A program made the translations under genes and the position numbers. The notes under the pieces were generated by a model, which made no database searches, was not told the DNA's origin, and worked only from the letters and a program-made list of their open reading frames with translations. This document shows, in pieces, positions 39,911-48,959 of a stretch of 64,000 nucleotides of DNA. Source of the DNA: Vibrio sp. YMD68 (GTDB taxonomy: Bacteria > Pseudomonadota > Gammaproteobacteria > Enterobacterales > Vibrionaceae); assembly GCF_029958905.1 (NCBI RefSeq), contig NZ_CP124614.1, forward strand, positions 62,001-126,000. Direction: 5' to 3'. Position 1 is the stretch's first letter. The number at the start of each line of letters is the position of its first letter.

Positions 39911-40106
39911 AAAATTCGCTCATAAGGCAGCCGTCGGTGGATAAACCTAGTTAACCATTGGGCTGTGTTTTTGTACAGTCAAAAATGGAAGCAAGATGGA
40001 AAGAGAAGGCAGGAAATAGGTAATAAAGAAGCTAGGTAATAGGGTGGAAAAGAGGCCCATCTTCGGTTTCTACCCTATATTGAACTTATTTCTGTCCTAT
40101 TTTAGG

Positions 40107-40146
40107 CTTCTTATCTGCTTCTTATCTGCTTCTTATCTGCTTCTTT
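40107..40146. repeat. 11-bp tandem repeat, about 3.6 copies
   Basis: CTTCTTATCTG repeats at 40107, 40118 and 40129, with a partial unit from 40140. It lies between the recG start and the trmH stop, in a stretch rich in pyrimidines on this strand. Confidence 0.95.
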
Positions 40147-40158
40147 TCGACTCAGCTT

Positions 40159-40845
40159 TTATGCTTTTTGCATCTCTTTCCACCAGGCTTCATCGGCCAC
40201 GATTTGTCCTTCGTGATCCAGAGGTGGGTAAGGCAATTTTTTACGTTTCGCGACTTTCGCAAGTACCGGGTGGCCACGTTCAAATAACGTACGGTGAATC
40301 GATTCTTCGGGAATAGAGCTTTCTTCTTTATCGTACATGCCGGCCTGTTGGCGCTGGCGCTGCGCTTCGTATAAGACGATCGCGCTCGCCACAGACACAT
40401 TGAGTGACTGCACCATGCCCATCATTGGAATGATGATGTCTTGATCGGCCAGCTCCAGAGCTTTTCTGGAAGCGCCCACTTTTTCATTACCAAGAATGAT
40501 GGCTGTTGGTTTAGTGTAATCAATCTCGCGAAAATCAACCGCGGTATCGGATAGGTTCGTGACCAGAATCTGCATACCCTGTGCTTTGAATTCGGCGACT
40601 GCATCAACAATGTCATTGTGTGTGTCGACTTCTACCCAGTTTCGTGCACCCGCTGAGGTGTGGCTGAGTGTGCGCATCTGAGCACTTGGCCAAATCGCAT
40701 GGATTTTGTGAATACCCGTCGCATCAGCAGTACGGATAATAGCCGAAACGTTATTGGGCTTATGGACTTCTTCCAAGCACAAAGTTAGGTCGGTTTGGCG
40801 TGCTTTAAGCACTTCTTGAATGCGCTGGTAACGTTCTAAATTCAT
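40159..40845 (-). CDS. trmH: tRNA (guanosine(18)-2'-O)-methyltransferase
   Basis: SPOUT-family methyltransferase of 228 residues that methylates the ribose of G18 in tRNA. Motifs: NVSAIIRTADA (motif 1), ILGNEKVGAS (motif 2), IPMMGMVQSLNVSVASAI (motif 3, the knot). The start ATG at 40845 gives the standard M-N-L-E-R-Y N-terminus; the frame is open to 40914 but that part has no family match. It follows spoT on the same strand, as in E. coli. Confidence 0.96.
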   Translation of the reverse strand: MNLERYQRIQEVLKARQTDLTLCLEEVHKPNNVSAIIRTADATGIHKIHAIWPSAQMRTLSHTSAGARNWVEVDTHNDIVDAVAEFKAQGMQILVTNLSDTAVDFREIDYTKPTAIILGNEKVGASRKALELADQDIIIPMMGMVQSLNVSVASAIVLYEAQRQRQQAGMYDKEESSIPEESIHRTLFERGHPVLAKVAKRKKLPYPPLDHEGQIVADEAWWKEMQKA

Positions 40846-40935
40846 CGTTTTTAGATTCTTATGATCAGAGTTTACGGTCTGAATAATATAAAAATGCGCC
40901 CATTGAGAGCGCATAGTTGTTGGGTACCTAATCGG

Positions 40936-43056
40936 CTAGTTTCTCTTGCGTCGCACTCGCAGCGCTTGAGGCATCACTCGAATTTTTTTCATGATACCAG
41001 CAAGATGAACCCGATCTTTTGTCGTTAGTAGCATGGTGATGGTGTATAAACGCCCATCCCGCTCTTCCGTTGAAATACCGTGAATATTCGAGCCTGTTTT
41101 TGAGATAACGTTGGTCAATTGTGCTAAAGCACCTTGGCTATTTTGCATATCAATCGTTAACTCGGTAATGAACTCTTGCTCGTAATCTTCTGTCCATTCA
41201 ACGCCCATGTACTTATCCGGTTCTTTCTGATAACCACGGACATTCGGACACGTTTCACGGTGAACTACTAAGCCACGACCCGGAGAGACGTGCGCAATGA
41301 TGTGATCATCTGGAATAGGGTGACAGCAATTAGCAAACGTCAGCAGGATTCCTTCAGCACCACGAATTGGCAGTTTCTTCTTAGGTTTTCCATCTTTGGT
41401 CACCACCTCGGTCAATTCATCGCTATCGCCTAGCAAGCGTCGAGCGATGACGATACTCATGAGTTCACCAAGACCAATAGCGGCCAGTAAATCTTCCAGT
41501 GTAGGGATTTTGAGGTCACTCAGCACTTGTTGAATATTGTCTTCACTGACATCGGAAATCGACTGATCACCGAGCGCATGATTCAGCAGACGACGACCCA
41601 ATGTGACCGATTCTTCTCGGCGCATGGTTTTCAGTACTTGACGAATCTTAGTGCGGGCTCGAGAGGTCACCACATAGTTCAGCCAGGCTGCATTTGGGCG
41701 CGCGCCAGGTGCACTGATGATTTCGATGGTTTGCCCGTTCTTAAGCGATTTGCTCAGTGGGTATGGGTTTCTATCGACACGAGCACCGACACACATATTG
41801 CCTACATCGGTATGCACCGCGTAAGCAAAGTCGACAGCGGTTGCCCCTGCGGGCAGTTCAACGATTCGCCCTTTTGGTGTGAAGACGTAAATTTCATCTG
41901 GAAACAGATCCGATTTCACGTTTTCAATGAACTCAAAAGAGTTACCAGCACTTTGCTGAAGTTCGAGTAGGCTTTGCATCCAGCGTTGAGCTTTCACTTG
42001 CGCGGTGGTGCCTGTGCGGTCGCCATCGGTTTTATAGGACCAGTGGGCTGCGACACCTTTGTCGGCCATTTGATCCATATCGTCGGTACGAATTTGGACT
42101 TCCACCGGAACCCCGTGAGGACCGATCATAGAGGTGTGCAACGATTGATAGCCATTCGCTTTAGGCACCGCAATATAATCTTTCATGCGCCCTGGGCGAG
42201 GCTTATACAAGCTATGAACCTGACCAAGCACGCGATAACAAGTGTCAACACTGTCAATGACCACTCGGAACGCGTAAATATCCATAATGGTATGGAATCG
42301 CTGATCTTTGGTTTTCATCTTGTTGTAGATTGAATAAAGGTTCTTTTCTCGTCCGAGCACTCGAGCGTTAATCCCGACGTCTTCTAGGCGGCCTTCAATC
42401 TCACTGTGAATGCGCTGAATCATCTCTTTTCGGTTGCCACGCGCCGCCTTGACCACTTCTCGAAGGACTCGATAGCGATTAGGGTAGAGCGCTTCAAAAC
42501 CCAGCTCTTCTAGCTCTGTTTTGATGTTGTGGATACCGAGGCGATGCGCCAAAGGAGAGTATATTTCAAGAGTCTCACGAGCGATGCGACGTTTTTTATC
42601 GGGGCGCAATGCACCTAATGTACGCATGTTGTGAGTACGGTCAGCAAGCTTGATTAAAATAACGCGGATGTCTTGCACCATCGCAAGGACCATCTTACGG
42701 AAGTTTTCAGCTTGAGCTTCTTTGCGATCTCGAAATTTAAGCTTATCCAGCTTAGACACACCATCAACGAGTTCTGCAACTGTATTGCCAAACTGCGCTT
42801 CTAAGTCTTCTTTTGTGACATCACAATCTTCAATGACATCGTGAAGGAGAGCAGCTTGTAGGGTTTCAATATCCAGGCGCATTTCGGCCAAGATACGAGA
42901 CACAGCAACAGGGTGGATGATGTATGGTTCACCGCTTGAGCGGGTTTGCCCTTCATGGGCGTCTCTTGCTACCACATAAGATTGACGCAGAGCCTCAATT
43001 TGAGGCTCTGTTAGGTATTCTTGGGCAACGTCTTTGAGGCTATCAAATAGATACAA
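40936..43056 (-). CDS. spoT: Bifunctional (p)ppGpp synthetase/hydrolase SpoT
   Basis: Makes and breaks the stringent-response alarmone. 706 residues: HD hydrolase domain with L-L-H-D-V-I-E-D near 70, synthetase domain (~200-360, FRVVIDSVDTCYRVLGQVHS), TGS (~385-445), and ACT domain at the C-terminus (~630-705). The start is TTG at 43056, giving M-Y-L-F-D-S-L, the same start codon and N-terminus as E. coli spoT. Order rpoZ-spoT-trmH. Confidence 0.98.
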   Translation of the reverse strand: MYLFDSLKDVAQEYLTEPQIEALRQSYVVARDAHEGQTRSSGEPYIIHPVAVSRILAEMRLDIETLQAALLHDVIEDCDVTKEDLEAQFGNTVAELVDGVSKLDKLKFRDRKEAQAENFRKMVLAMVQDIRVILIKLADRTHNMRTLGALRPDKKRRIARETLEIYSPLAHRLGIHNIKTELEELGFEALYPNRYRVLREVVKAARGNRKEMIQRIHSEIEGRLEDVGINARVLGREKNLYSIYNKMKTKDQRFHTIMDIYAFRVVIDSVDTCYRVLGQVHSLYKPRPGRMKDYIAVPKANGYQSLHTSMIGPHGVPVEVQIRTDDMDQMADKGVAAHWSYKTDGDRTGTTAQVKAQRWMQSLLELQQSAGNSFEFIENVKSDLFPDEIYVFTPKGRIVELPAGATAVDFAYAVHTDVGNMCVGARVDRNPYPLSKSLKNGQTIEIISAPGARPNAAWLNYVVTSRARTKIRQVLKTMRREESVTLGRRLLNHALGDQSISDVSEDNIQQVLSDLKIPTLEDLLAAIGLGELMSIVIARRLLGDSDELTEVVTKDGKPKKKLPIRGAEGILLTFANCCHPIPDDHIIAHVSPGRGLVVHRETCPNVRGYQKEPDKYMGVEWTEDYEQEFITELTIDMQNSQGALAQLTNVISKTGSNIHGISTEERDGRLYTITMLLTTKDRVHLAGIMKKIRVMPQALRVRRKRN

Positions 43057-43113
43057 ATTTATAGGCCCGGCAGGTTGTTTAATTGTATAAGCAACTTACT
43101 TTGCAAAGAAATT

Positions 43114-43173
43114 ACTTGCGAACCAGTTCTTCGCGAACCAGTTCTTTACGGACAAGTTCTTTGCGGACAAGCT
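43114..43173. repeat. 15-bp tandem repeat, four copies, between rpoZ and spoT
   Basis: Units at 43114-43128, 43129-43143, 43144-43158 and 43159-43173, of the form CTTYGCGRACMAGTT. The first two share GCGAACCAGTT and the last two share CGGACAAG. The array fills most of the space before the rpoZ stop. Confidence 0.92.
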
Positions 43174-43444
43174 AGCGAGTGTGAGCGATGCTACTTACTG
43201 CTGCGAGTTCTGCTGCTTCTTGCTCTTGTTGCTCTTGGCGCTCACGTGCGTCTAGAACATCTTTAGTAATAAGCCCTTCTTCGATTTCGCGTAGAGCGAT
43301 AACCGTTGGCTTATCATTCTCTTCTGGCACTAATGAATCTTTACCGCCAGTCTGCATTTGACGAGCGCGGCGTGCCGAAATAAGAACTAGGTCGAAACGA
43401 TTACCTACTTTTTCAACAGCATCTTGAACAGTTACGCGTGCCAT
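43172..43444 (-). CDS. rpoZ: RNA polymerase omega subunit
   Basis: 90-residue subunit that stabilises beta-prime and takes part in ppGpp binding. Starts [11 protein letters not shown] and contains [20 protein letters not shown] and [14 protein letters not shown]. First gene before spoT, its classical partner. Confidence 0.98.
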   Translation of the reverse strand: MARVTVQDAVEKVGNRFDLVLISARRARQMQTGGKDSLVPEENDKPTVIALREIEEGLITKDVLDARERQEQQEQEAAELAAVSSIAHTR

Positions 43445-43626
43445 GAGGACTCCAATTAGTTAACGTAAATTTTTAATGACGAGAAAGTATACAAGCTTAT
43501 ATCAATACTTTCTAGCGATTAAATAGATTTGATCCTAAAGGATCTTGTGTAATAAAGGCGCTAAGAGTGAGTGTTAATTCTCAGAGCCGTTATATTCATT
43601 TCGCGTATTTTGGCTAGTCAGGTTGA

Positions 43627-44334
<708 letters not shown>

Positions 44335-44519
44335 CTAGGGGTAAATCGTTTGTCGATTTATCGAGGGAATTGGTGATTTTTTAGGCCAGAAAAATGGAGG
44401 CGAAGAGTAGCATGTTTTACCTATTCTGGACAAGAGAATGGTCGGGACAATTACATCGCTCTTGATGAGTGGGTATCAGTGAGAGATTCGGATTCGTAAA
44501 GAGCAAAGAAGGAAGAACA

Positions 44520-44576
44520 ATGAGTGTTTCTGGCAATCGTTTGCCTATTTGTCAAATGTTTGATTTTTTAGCGTAA
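44520..44576 (+). CDS. Candidate 18-residue small ORF
   Basis: ATG 44520 preceded by AAGAAGGAAG at ideal distance; product MSVSGNRLPICQMFDFLA. It lies just before the riboswitch promoter, so it would be on a different transcript. No hallmark of an attenuation leader (no run of one regulatory amino acid). May be chance. Confidence 0.25.
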   Translation: MSVSGNRLPICQMFDFLA

Positions 44577-44605
44577 TTTTTATGCTGCATTCATGTCGAA
44601 AATCA

Positions 44606-44633
44606 TTGAATTATTCACCGGAGCGATTAAAAT
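44606..44633 (+). promoter_or_regulatory. Sigma-70 promoter of the riboswitch and permease
   Basis: TTGAAT (44606-44611), a 16-bp spacer, then TAAAAT (44628-44633). Start near 44640, about 11 nt before the aptamer, with a GC-rich discriminator (CGCGCC). Confidence 0.65.
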
Positions 44634-44650
44634 TCGCGCCAAAGTTTTAT

Positions 44651-44721
44651 CGCACTGTATATGTTTAGTGATTTGGTCTAAACGTTTCTACTACTGAGCC
44701 TAACTCGGTTGCTACAGTCAT
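44651..44721 (+). ncRNA. Purine riboswitch aptamer (guanine-type specificity base)
   Basis: Three-way junction matching the purine riboswitch. P1 ACTGTA (44654-44659) with TACAGT (44713-44718). P2 GTTTAG with CTAAAC (44663-44668, 44678-44683) and a loop TGATTTGG close to the consensus TGATATGG. J2/3 is GTTTCTAC (44684-44691), identical to the consensus. P3 ACTGAG with CTCGGT and loop CCTAA. J3/1 TGC places C at position 74 (44712), which specifies guanine or hypoxanthine, not adenine. It precedes a purine permease. One atypical base is G for A at position 73. Confidence 0.85.
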
Positions 44722-44741
44722 TTTTGGTTGTGTCGTTGTAA

Positions 44742-44807
44742 AACGGAACCCCATATTCAGCGTGATAATCCCACCGAATTTTTAAATTAACTGAATAAGG
44801 TTCCGTT
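44742..44807 (+). promoter_or_regulatory. Riboswitch expression platform hiding the permease start
   Basis: AACGGAACC (44742-44750) is a perfect 9-bp complement of GGTTCCGTT (44799-44807), whose left end is part of the AAGG ribosome site and whose right end touches the GTG start at 44808. There is no T run after it, so control is likely at translation, as in the V. vulnificus add riboswitch. Confidence 0.7.
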
Positions 44808-46178
44808 GTGAGCATCGATACTAGCATCAAGAATAGTGCGTCTGATTCTTTTCTTGAATCAACCTTCAAGATTACCGAAAGAAAATCCACCATTGGCACC
44901 GAGCTGTATGCCGGCTTTATTACTTTCTTGGCCATGAGTTACATCCTCGCGGTTAACCCAGCGATTCTAGGTGATATCCCTGGTATGGATCGCGGTGCCA
45001 TCTTTACCGCGACCGCATTGGCGGCTGCGCTTGCAACGCTGATTATGGGCGTGTTTGGTAATTACCCTGTGATGCTGGCACCAGGGATGAGCATGAACGG
45101 CTTTTTTAAAGGGCTATTGTTCAGTGGCTCTGTCGCTTTGGTATGGCATGAAGCGCTGTTTGGTATTTTCTTATCGGGTGTGCTTTATCTTATTCTTTCG
45201 ATGACCAGCTTGCGTAAAGCGATGATTGAGTCGATTCCTGAAGATCTTAAGCTGGCGATTACCGTTTCTCTTGGTCTATTCATCGCTTTTCTTGGCTTAA
45301 AGAACGCAGGCATCATTGTGTCGAATCCGTTTGTTCTTGTCGGTATGGGTGATATTACCAACCCGCAAGTGCTGATCGCCTTCATCAGTATCTTCATTGC
45401 ACTAGGCTGTATGGTTCGTGATATTAAACTTGCGACGTTCATTTCGTTTGTTTCAGCGATCGCTTTAACCATTCTTGCTGATATTTTCTTGGGCACCAAT
45501 CACGCGCCGATTCCAGATCAGTTTGTCACTATGCCACCAAGCATGGAAGGCAGTTTTGGTGCGATCTTTAACTTCTCAGGATTTACCGCAGAGAAGATGT
45601 TTGATCTGCTTTTCATCGTTATTATTTTCTTGATTGTCGATTTCTTTGATGGGCTAAGCACGATTGTGGGTGTTGGCCGTGATGCGGGTATTATCGATAA
45701 AGATGGCAAAGTACCGAATGCACGTTCAGCATTGGTTGCTGATGCCGGCGGCACCGTGATTGGTTCAGTATTAGGTACGACGTCTATTACCGCATTCTCT
45801 GAATCGGGTATTGCTTCTTCACAAGGCGCGAAAACAGGTTTGGCCGCGGTGATGGTTGCCGGCTTGTTCTTAATATCGCTATTTCTATACCCACTGTTCT
45901 CCATTTTCTCAGCCGCAATGGTGGCACCAGCGATGGTGGTGGTTGGTATCTACATGATTGGTCGCCTTGGCCAAATTAACTGGGAAAAGAAAGAGGCACG
46001 TATCGCTGCCTTCTTTACCATCATGTTTACGGTATTAAGCTTCTCACCAGCCAATGGTATGGCAATGGGCTTTATCAGCTACGCATTCACTATGGTGGTT
46101 GCCGGTAAAGGCAAGCAAGTCCACCCAGTTATCTATGCGCTGTGTGTATTGTTCATGACTTACTTGGTTCTATTATAA
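44808..46178 (+). CDS. NCS2-family purine permease (AzgA/PbuG type)
   Basis: 456-residue polytopic membrane protein of the AzgA-like nucleobase:cation symporters that import hypoxanthine, guanine or adenine. Start GTG 44808 behind a riboswitch. Family motif APGMSMNGFF near residue 87 (usual form GMGxNAxF), plus DFFDGLSTIVGVG and the second half-site FSESGIASSQGAKTG. About 12-14 membrane segments. The substrate (guanine or hypoxanthine) is inferred from the riboswitch base. Confidence 0.95.
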   Translation: MSIDTSIKNSASDSFLESTFKITERKSTIGTELYAGFITFLAMSYILAVNPAILGDIPGMDRGAIFTATALAAALATLIMGVFGNYPVMLAPGMSMNGFFKGLLFSGSVALVWHEALFGIFLSGVLYLILSMTSLRKAMIESIPEDLKLAITVSLGLFIAFLGLKNAGIIVSNPFVLVGMGDITNPQVLIAFISIFIALGCMVRDIKLATFISFVSAIALTILADIFLGTNHAPIPDQFVTMPPSMEGSFGAIFNFSGFTAEKMFDLLFIVIIFLIVDFFDGLSTIVGVGRDAGIIDKDGKVPNARSALVADAGGTVIGSVLGTTSITAFSESGIASSQGAKTGLAAVMVAGLFLISLFLYPLFSIFSAAMVAPAMVVVGIYMIGRLGQINWEKKEARIAAFFTIMFTVLSFSPANGMAMGFISYAFTMVVAGKGKQVHPVIYALCVLFMTYLVLL

Positions 46179-46211
46179 ATTAAGCGATTAACTGCCCAGT
46201 AAGAATTAAAA

Positions 46212-46242
46212 AACCAGAGCAAAAAATGGCTCTGGTTTTTTT
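46212..46242. terminator. Bidirectional terminator between the permease and yicC
   Basis: AACCAGAGC pairs with GCTCTGGTT across an 8-nt A-rich loop, with T on the right and A on the left. Confidence 0.92.
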
Positions 46243-46261
46243 GATCTCAAAATAATTAATT

Positions 46262-47128
46262 CTATTCGATATTCTGGATCTGCTCACGCATCTGTTCGAT
46301 GAGCACTTTTAGCTCTACGCCTGACGCGGTAATGTCTGTGCTGATAGACTTAGACGCTAGCGTGTTGGATTCACGGTTGAATTCTTGCATCATGAAGTCA
46401 AGTTTACGGCCGCAAGCGCCGCCTTTCTTCATCACCGCATTGGCTTCTTTTACGTGCGAATCTAAGCGATCCAGCTCTTCGGCCACATCGGATTTCTGAG
46501 CTAACAGAATAAGCTCCTGTTCAACGCGAGAGCCATCAAGCTCAATGTTCGCTTCTTCAAACTTTTTCAATAGACGCTCACGTTGCCATTCTAGAATCTC
46601 AGGCATACGAGCGCGTACTTTCACCACTTCTTCCGTAATCGCAGCCAAGCGTTGGTCGATCAGTGCCTTCATGTTGGCGCCTTCGCTTGCACGCGCTTCG
46701 ATGAACTCTTTAATGGCTTCGTCAAATCCAACCAAAAGGTCTTTGTTGATGCTGTTCATGTCTTGCTCTGGCGTTTCCATCACACCGGGCCAGTTCATGA
46801 TTTGAAACGGGTTCAAGCGGCTTTCTTCGCCAGTCAGTGACATCACCTGATTTGCAGCGCTGATGACTTGTTTGGCTAAATCTTGGTTGATGGAGAGATC
46901 GCCCTTAGCGGCAGGGTTTGCTTCAAAACGCAGATTACACTCTACTTTTCCGCGTGCTAAACGCTTACGAAAACGCTCGCGAAGTACGGGTTCTAGACCG
47001 CGAAACTGTTCTGGCATGCGGAAGTAAGTTTCTAAGTAACGCTGGTTTACTGAGCGGATTTCCCAAACAGCGGTGCCCCATTCGCCTTTCACTTCTTTAC
47101 GTGCGTAAGCTGTCATACTATAAATCAT
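46262..47128 (-). CDS. yicC: YicC-family endoribonuclease
   Basis: 288 residues, starting M-I-Y-S-M-T-A-Y-A-R-K-E at ATG 47128 with AGGAAA upstream; a TTG 18 bases earlier is not needed. Contains the conserved N-Q-R-Y-L-E and G-G-A-C-G-R-K-L-D-F-M-M-Q-E-F-N-R-E segments. YicC of E. coli is an endoribonuclease that affects small RNA stability. Divergent from rph as in E. coli. Confidence 0.95.
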   Translation of the reverse strand: MIYSMTAYARKEVKGEWGTAVWEIRSVNQRYLETYFRMPEQFRGLEPVLRERFRKRLARGKVECNLRFEANPAAKGDLSINQDLAKQVISAANQVMSLTGEESRLNPFQIMNWPGVMETPEQDMNSINKDLLVGFDEAIKEFIEARASEGANMKALIDQRLAAITEEVVKVRARMPEILEWQRERLLKKFEEANIELDGSRVEQELILLAQKSDVAEELDRLDSHVKEANAVMKKGGACGRKLDFMMQEFNRESNTLASKSISTDITASGVELKVLIEQMREQIQNIE

Positions 47129-47199
47129 CGAATTTTCCTGTCTCAATATTAGGTGAAAATTAACCGCGTAATAGTAGCAGGTTTTTCTATTTAATTTGT

Positions 47200-47297
47200 T
47201 CCCCCTACCGACTTTTCTTCGATCCTCTTGCCTTCCTCTTATCTCCCTCTTTCACCTCCTCTTACTACCCTTTCTTTTCCTTCTTTCATATTTCCTA
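47200..47297. repeat. Pyrimidine-rich tract upstream of rph
   Basis: A run of C/T about 95 bases long on the + strand (few purines), made of CTCTT, CTTCC, CCTCTT words without a strict period. It ends at a TATAAT (47298-47303) that is the probable -10 of rph. Confidence 0.7.
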
Positions 47298-47349
47298 TAT
47301 AATCTTGCCCCAATTCACTCCGTCTCATCCAAATAAAGGTATATGCCCT

Positions 47350-48078
47350 ATGCGTCCAAACGATCGCGCAGCGGACCAAGTTCGCCCAATTAAAATTACT
47401 CGTAATTTCACCGCATATGCAGAAGGTTCTGTATTGGTTGAGTTCGGTAATACGAAAGTTTTGTGTAACGCAACGATCGAAGAAAACGTTCCTCGTTGGC
47501 TAAAAGGTCAAGGTAAAGGTTGGGTAACGGCGGAATACGGTATGTTGCCACGCGCGACTCACACTCGTACACGTCGTGAAGCGGCAAGTGGTAAGCAAGG
47601 TGGTCGTACGATGGAAATCCAACGTTTGATCGCTCGTAGCCTACGTGCTGTCGTGGATTTAAAAGCGATGGGCGAAATCATGATCACGGTCGATTGTGAT
47701 GTTATTCAAGCGGATGGCGGAACACGCACTGCGGCTATCTCTGGCGCGAGCGTCGCGATGGCGGATGCATTCCAATCTCTCATTGAGAGCGGCAAACTGA
47801 AAAAGAACCCAATGAAAGGGCACGTTTCAGCGGTTTCGGTAGGCATTCTGGGCAAAGACATTTTATGCGACCTTGAATATGTCGAAGATTCAAAAGCGGA
47901 CACCGACATGAATGTGGTGATGACCGAAGATGGCAAGATGATCGAAGTTCAAGGCACGGCTGAGGGCGAACCGTTCAGCCATGAAGAGCTAATGGCGCTA
48001 CTGGAGTCGGCGAGCAAAGGCATTCGAGAAATTGTCGCCGCACAGAAAGCCGCTTTAGCCGATACGCAGGCGGACTAG
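47350..48078 (+). CDS. rph: Ribonuclease PH
   Basis: Phosphorolytic 3' exoribonuclease in tRNA maturation. 242 residues with the hexameric RNase PH core: [36 protein letters not shown] (phosphate-binding arginine), [19 protein letters not shown]. Start ATG 47350 (AAAGG 11 nt upstream); an in-frame start at 47305 lies by the -10 and is rejected. Unlike E. coli K-12 rph-1, the frame is intact. Co-transcribed with pyrE. Confidence 0.97.
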   Translation: MRPNDRAADQVRPIKITRNFTAYAEGSVLVEFGNTKVLCNATIEENVPRWLKGQGKGWVTAEYGMLPRATHTRTRREAASGKQGGRTMEIQRLIARSLRAVVDLKAMGEIMITVDCDVIQADGGTRTAAISGASVAMADAFQSLIESGKLKKNPMKGHVSAVSVGILGKDILCDLEYVEDSKADTDMNVVMTEDGKMIEVQGTAEGEPFSHEELMALLESASKGIREIVAAQKAALADTQAD

Positions 48079-48085
48079 TTATTTA

Positions 48086-48117
48086 AATAGCTTCTATTTT
48101 ATAGAGGCTATTTTTTT
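48086..48117 (+). terminator. pyrE attenuator directly after the rph stop
   Basis: Perfect 12-bp stem (one G-T): AATAGCTTCTAT / ATAGAGGCTATT with a 3-nt loop, then seven T. It begins 7 nt after the rph stop codon (48076-48078). This is the position of the E. coli pyrE attenuator, where a ribosome finishing rph masks the hairpin when UTP is low. Confidence 0.88.
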
Positions 48118-48211
48118 GCCTTTTCATAAGAGCAGTTGAATATTCATTGCAATGAAAGAGGCGGTAAGAGAGACATTGTTTAAACCGTTATTTGAAAGAT
48201 GAGAGAGAAAC

Positions 48212-48853
48212 ATGAAAGCATATCAACGTGAATTTATTGAGTTTGCCCTAGAGAAAGAAGTATTAAAATTTGGTGAGTTTACTTTAAAGTCAGGCCGCAC
48301 AAGCCCTTACTTCTTCAATGCTGGATTGTTTAATACTGGCCGCGATTTAGCGCGTCTTGGTCGCTTCTATGCCGCGGCACTGGCCGATTCTGGTATTGAA
48401 TTTGATGTACTATTTGGCCCTGCTTACAAAGGCATTCCAATTGCAACCACAACGGCGGTTGCGTTAGCGGATCATCATGATATCGATACGCCATACTGCT
48501 TTAACCGTAAAGAAGCGAAAAACCATGGTGAAGGTGGCAACCTGGTTGGCAGTGATCTAGCGGGTCGTATTATGTTGGTGGATGATGTGATCACAGCCGG
48601 CACGGCGATTCGTGAATCGATGGAGATCATTCAAGCGAATGGCGCAGACTTAGCGGGTGTGTTGGTGGCGATAGACCGTCAAGAAAAAGGCAAGGGTGAG
48701 TTGTCTGCAATTCAAGAAGTTGAACGCGACTTTGGCTGTGCGATTATTTCCATCGTTAGCCTAACGGATCTAGTCACTTTCCTTGAAGAAAAAGGGACAG
48801 ATGCCGCGAATCTAGAAGCGGTAAAAGCGTATCGCGCGCAGTACGGCATTTAA
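48212..48853 (+). CDS. pyrE: Orotate phosphoribosyltransferase
   Basis: Makes orotidine 5'-monophosphate from orotate and PRPP. 213 residues with the PRPP loop [13 protein letters not shown] near 120-132 and [16 protein letters not shown]. Start ATG 48212 behind GAGAGAAA. Controlled by the upstream attenuator; followed by a long terminator. Confidence 0.98.
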   Translation: MKAYQREFIEFALEKEVLKFGEFTLKSGRTSPYFFNAGLFNTGRDLARLGRFYAAALADSGIEFDVLFGPAYKGIPIATTTAVALADHHDIDTPYCFNRKEAKNHGEGGNLVGSDLAGRIMLVDDVITAGTAIRESMEIIQANGADLAGVLVAIDRQEKGKGELSAIQEVERDFGCAIISIVSLTDLVTFLEEKGTDAANLEAVKAYRAQYGI

Positions 48854-48863
48854 AAGTTAGACT

Positions 48864-48904
48864 AAAAAAGAGGCGAGAACAAAGAATGTTCTCGCCTCTT
48901 TTTT
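48864..48904. terminator. Terminator of rph-pyrE
   Basis: 18-bp stem AAAAAAGAGGCGAGAACA / TGTTCTCGCCTCTTTTTT with a 5-nt loop; bidirectional. Confidence 0.95.
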
Positions 48905-48959
48905 GCGTACCGAGACCTGAATGTCAGCTTGTCTTCAAACCGTGTCTACCGTCTACCGT

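Noticed and set aside
41527..41970. 147-codon ORF opposite spoT
   Set aside because: Antisense shadow of a well-conserved gene.
44678..44935. 85-codon ORF on the minus strand across the riboswitch
   Set aside because: It overlaps the aptamer and permease start; no ribosome site; the aptamer explains the sequence.
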